Shown here piece by piece: positions 63,867-64,000 of a DNA stretch of 64,000 bases; position 1 is the first letter of the stretch; every line of letters starts with the position of its first letter. Source of the stretch: Effrenium voratum (taxonomy: Eukaryota; Sar; Dinophyceae; Suessiales; Symbiodiniaceae). The position numbers were made by a program, and so were the translations under genes. The notes below the pieces were generated by a model. It did no database searches. It was given only the letters and a program-made list of their open reading frames with translations, and had not been told where the DNA came from. The DNA lies in assembly GCA_963377175.1 (NCBI GenBank), contig CAUJNA010002113.1, positions 619,501 through 683,500 of the forward strand, read 5' to 3'.

Positions 63867-64000
63867 TTAAAATGTAATTCCAGCTTTTTGCGACCCCTTT
63901 ACAACGAACACAACGAAGCACCCGTTTTGTCCGAAACTGAAACTGGGACACTGTCTTTTGGAGCAAGTGTTTGCTTTTGATCAATGACCCTTTGATGGAC

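Noticed and set aside
1..64000. Spliced-leader relics (CCATTTTGGCTCAAG type), tRNA or rRNA genes, telomere repeats
   Set aside because: Only short partial matches such as TTTGGCTCAG at 14475 were seen; nothing long enough to support a call.

Overview
The window reads as nuclear DNA of a dinoflagellate, most likely of the Symbiodiniaceae/Suessiales type. Reasons: coding segments are short and split by small introns; several introns start with GC (one possibly GA) instead of GT; intergenic DNA is full of microsatellites, minisatellites and mobile-element remains; and three coding blocks resemble proteins I remember as repeated in that group. There is no bacterial operon structure. I found no rRNA, tRNA, telomere or intact spliced-leader relic, and no gene that can be named with certainty.

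Layout. 0-5 kb: a split plus-strand gene of unknown function (exons at 1616-1904, 1998-2179, 2820-3068, about 3188-3430 and 4646-4894). 5-10 kb: two repeat fields, a degenerate 400-500 bp family (5.56-7.42 kb) and a clean ~540 bp tandem array (7.55-9.5 kb). 10-18.4 kb: a broken DNA transposon on the plus strand. It holds a Lys/Ala-repeat protein, a DDE-like transposase in pieces, a Cys-rich segment and a C-terminal piece. 19.7-20.3 kb: a head-to-head palindromic repeat array. 22.0-24.9 kb: a GAT/ATC satellite whose units switch strand several times. 27.6-29.7 kb (plus 62.2 kb): five copies of a ~115 bp terminal-inverted-repeat element. 31.6-32.4 kb: an AT-rich element with ~50 bp inverted ends.

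33.9-48.9 kb is the most unusual part. A 15 kb segment is bounded by 109 bp inverted repeats that are almost identical. All recognisable coding inside is on the minus strand: an AP2-like protein, a 'GIPC' protein, a GxxKG-repeat protein with an acidic tail, a Gln-rich protein, and a protein with LPHELLHYL / YWDHH / HIINLG blocks. The tetramer CATG is extremely frequent here, about nine times chance in the 600 bases I counted. YCGACAAA motifs cluster at both ends and in the middle. The middle cluster sits inside six TTTCACGC boxes with exact 10-base spacing, directly before a start codon. I read this as a large gene-carrying mobile element; that is an inference.

49-64 kb: mostly non-coding, with CT, TAC, CTG/CTA, AAT/GAT and TA microsatellites, dispersed inverted repeats and a few candidate exons (an MGSGASKK myristoylation-type start at 58.75 kb, a Ser-Pro-Lys repeat exon at 62.8 kb, an ankyrin-like start at 63.6 kb). 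Exon limits are hand-made from open frames, splice-like sites and phase agreement; starts and ends of most genes are not known.
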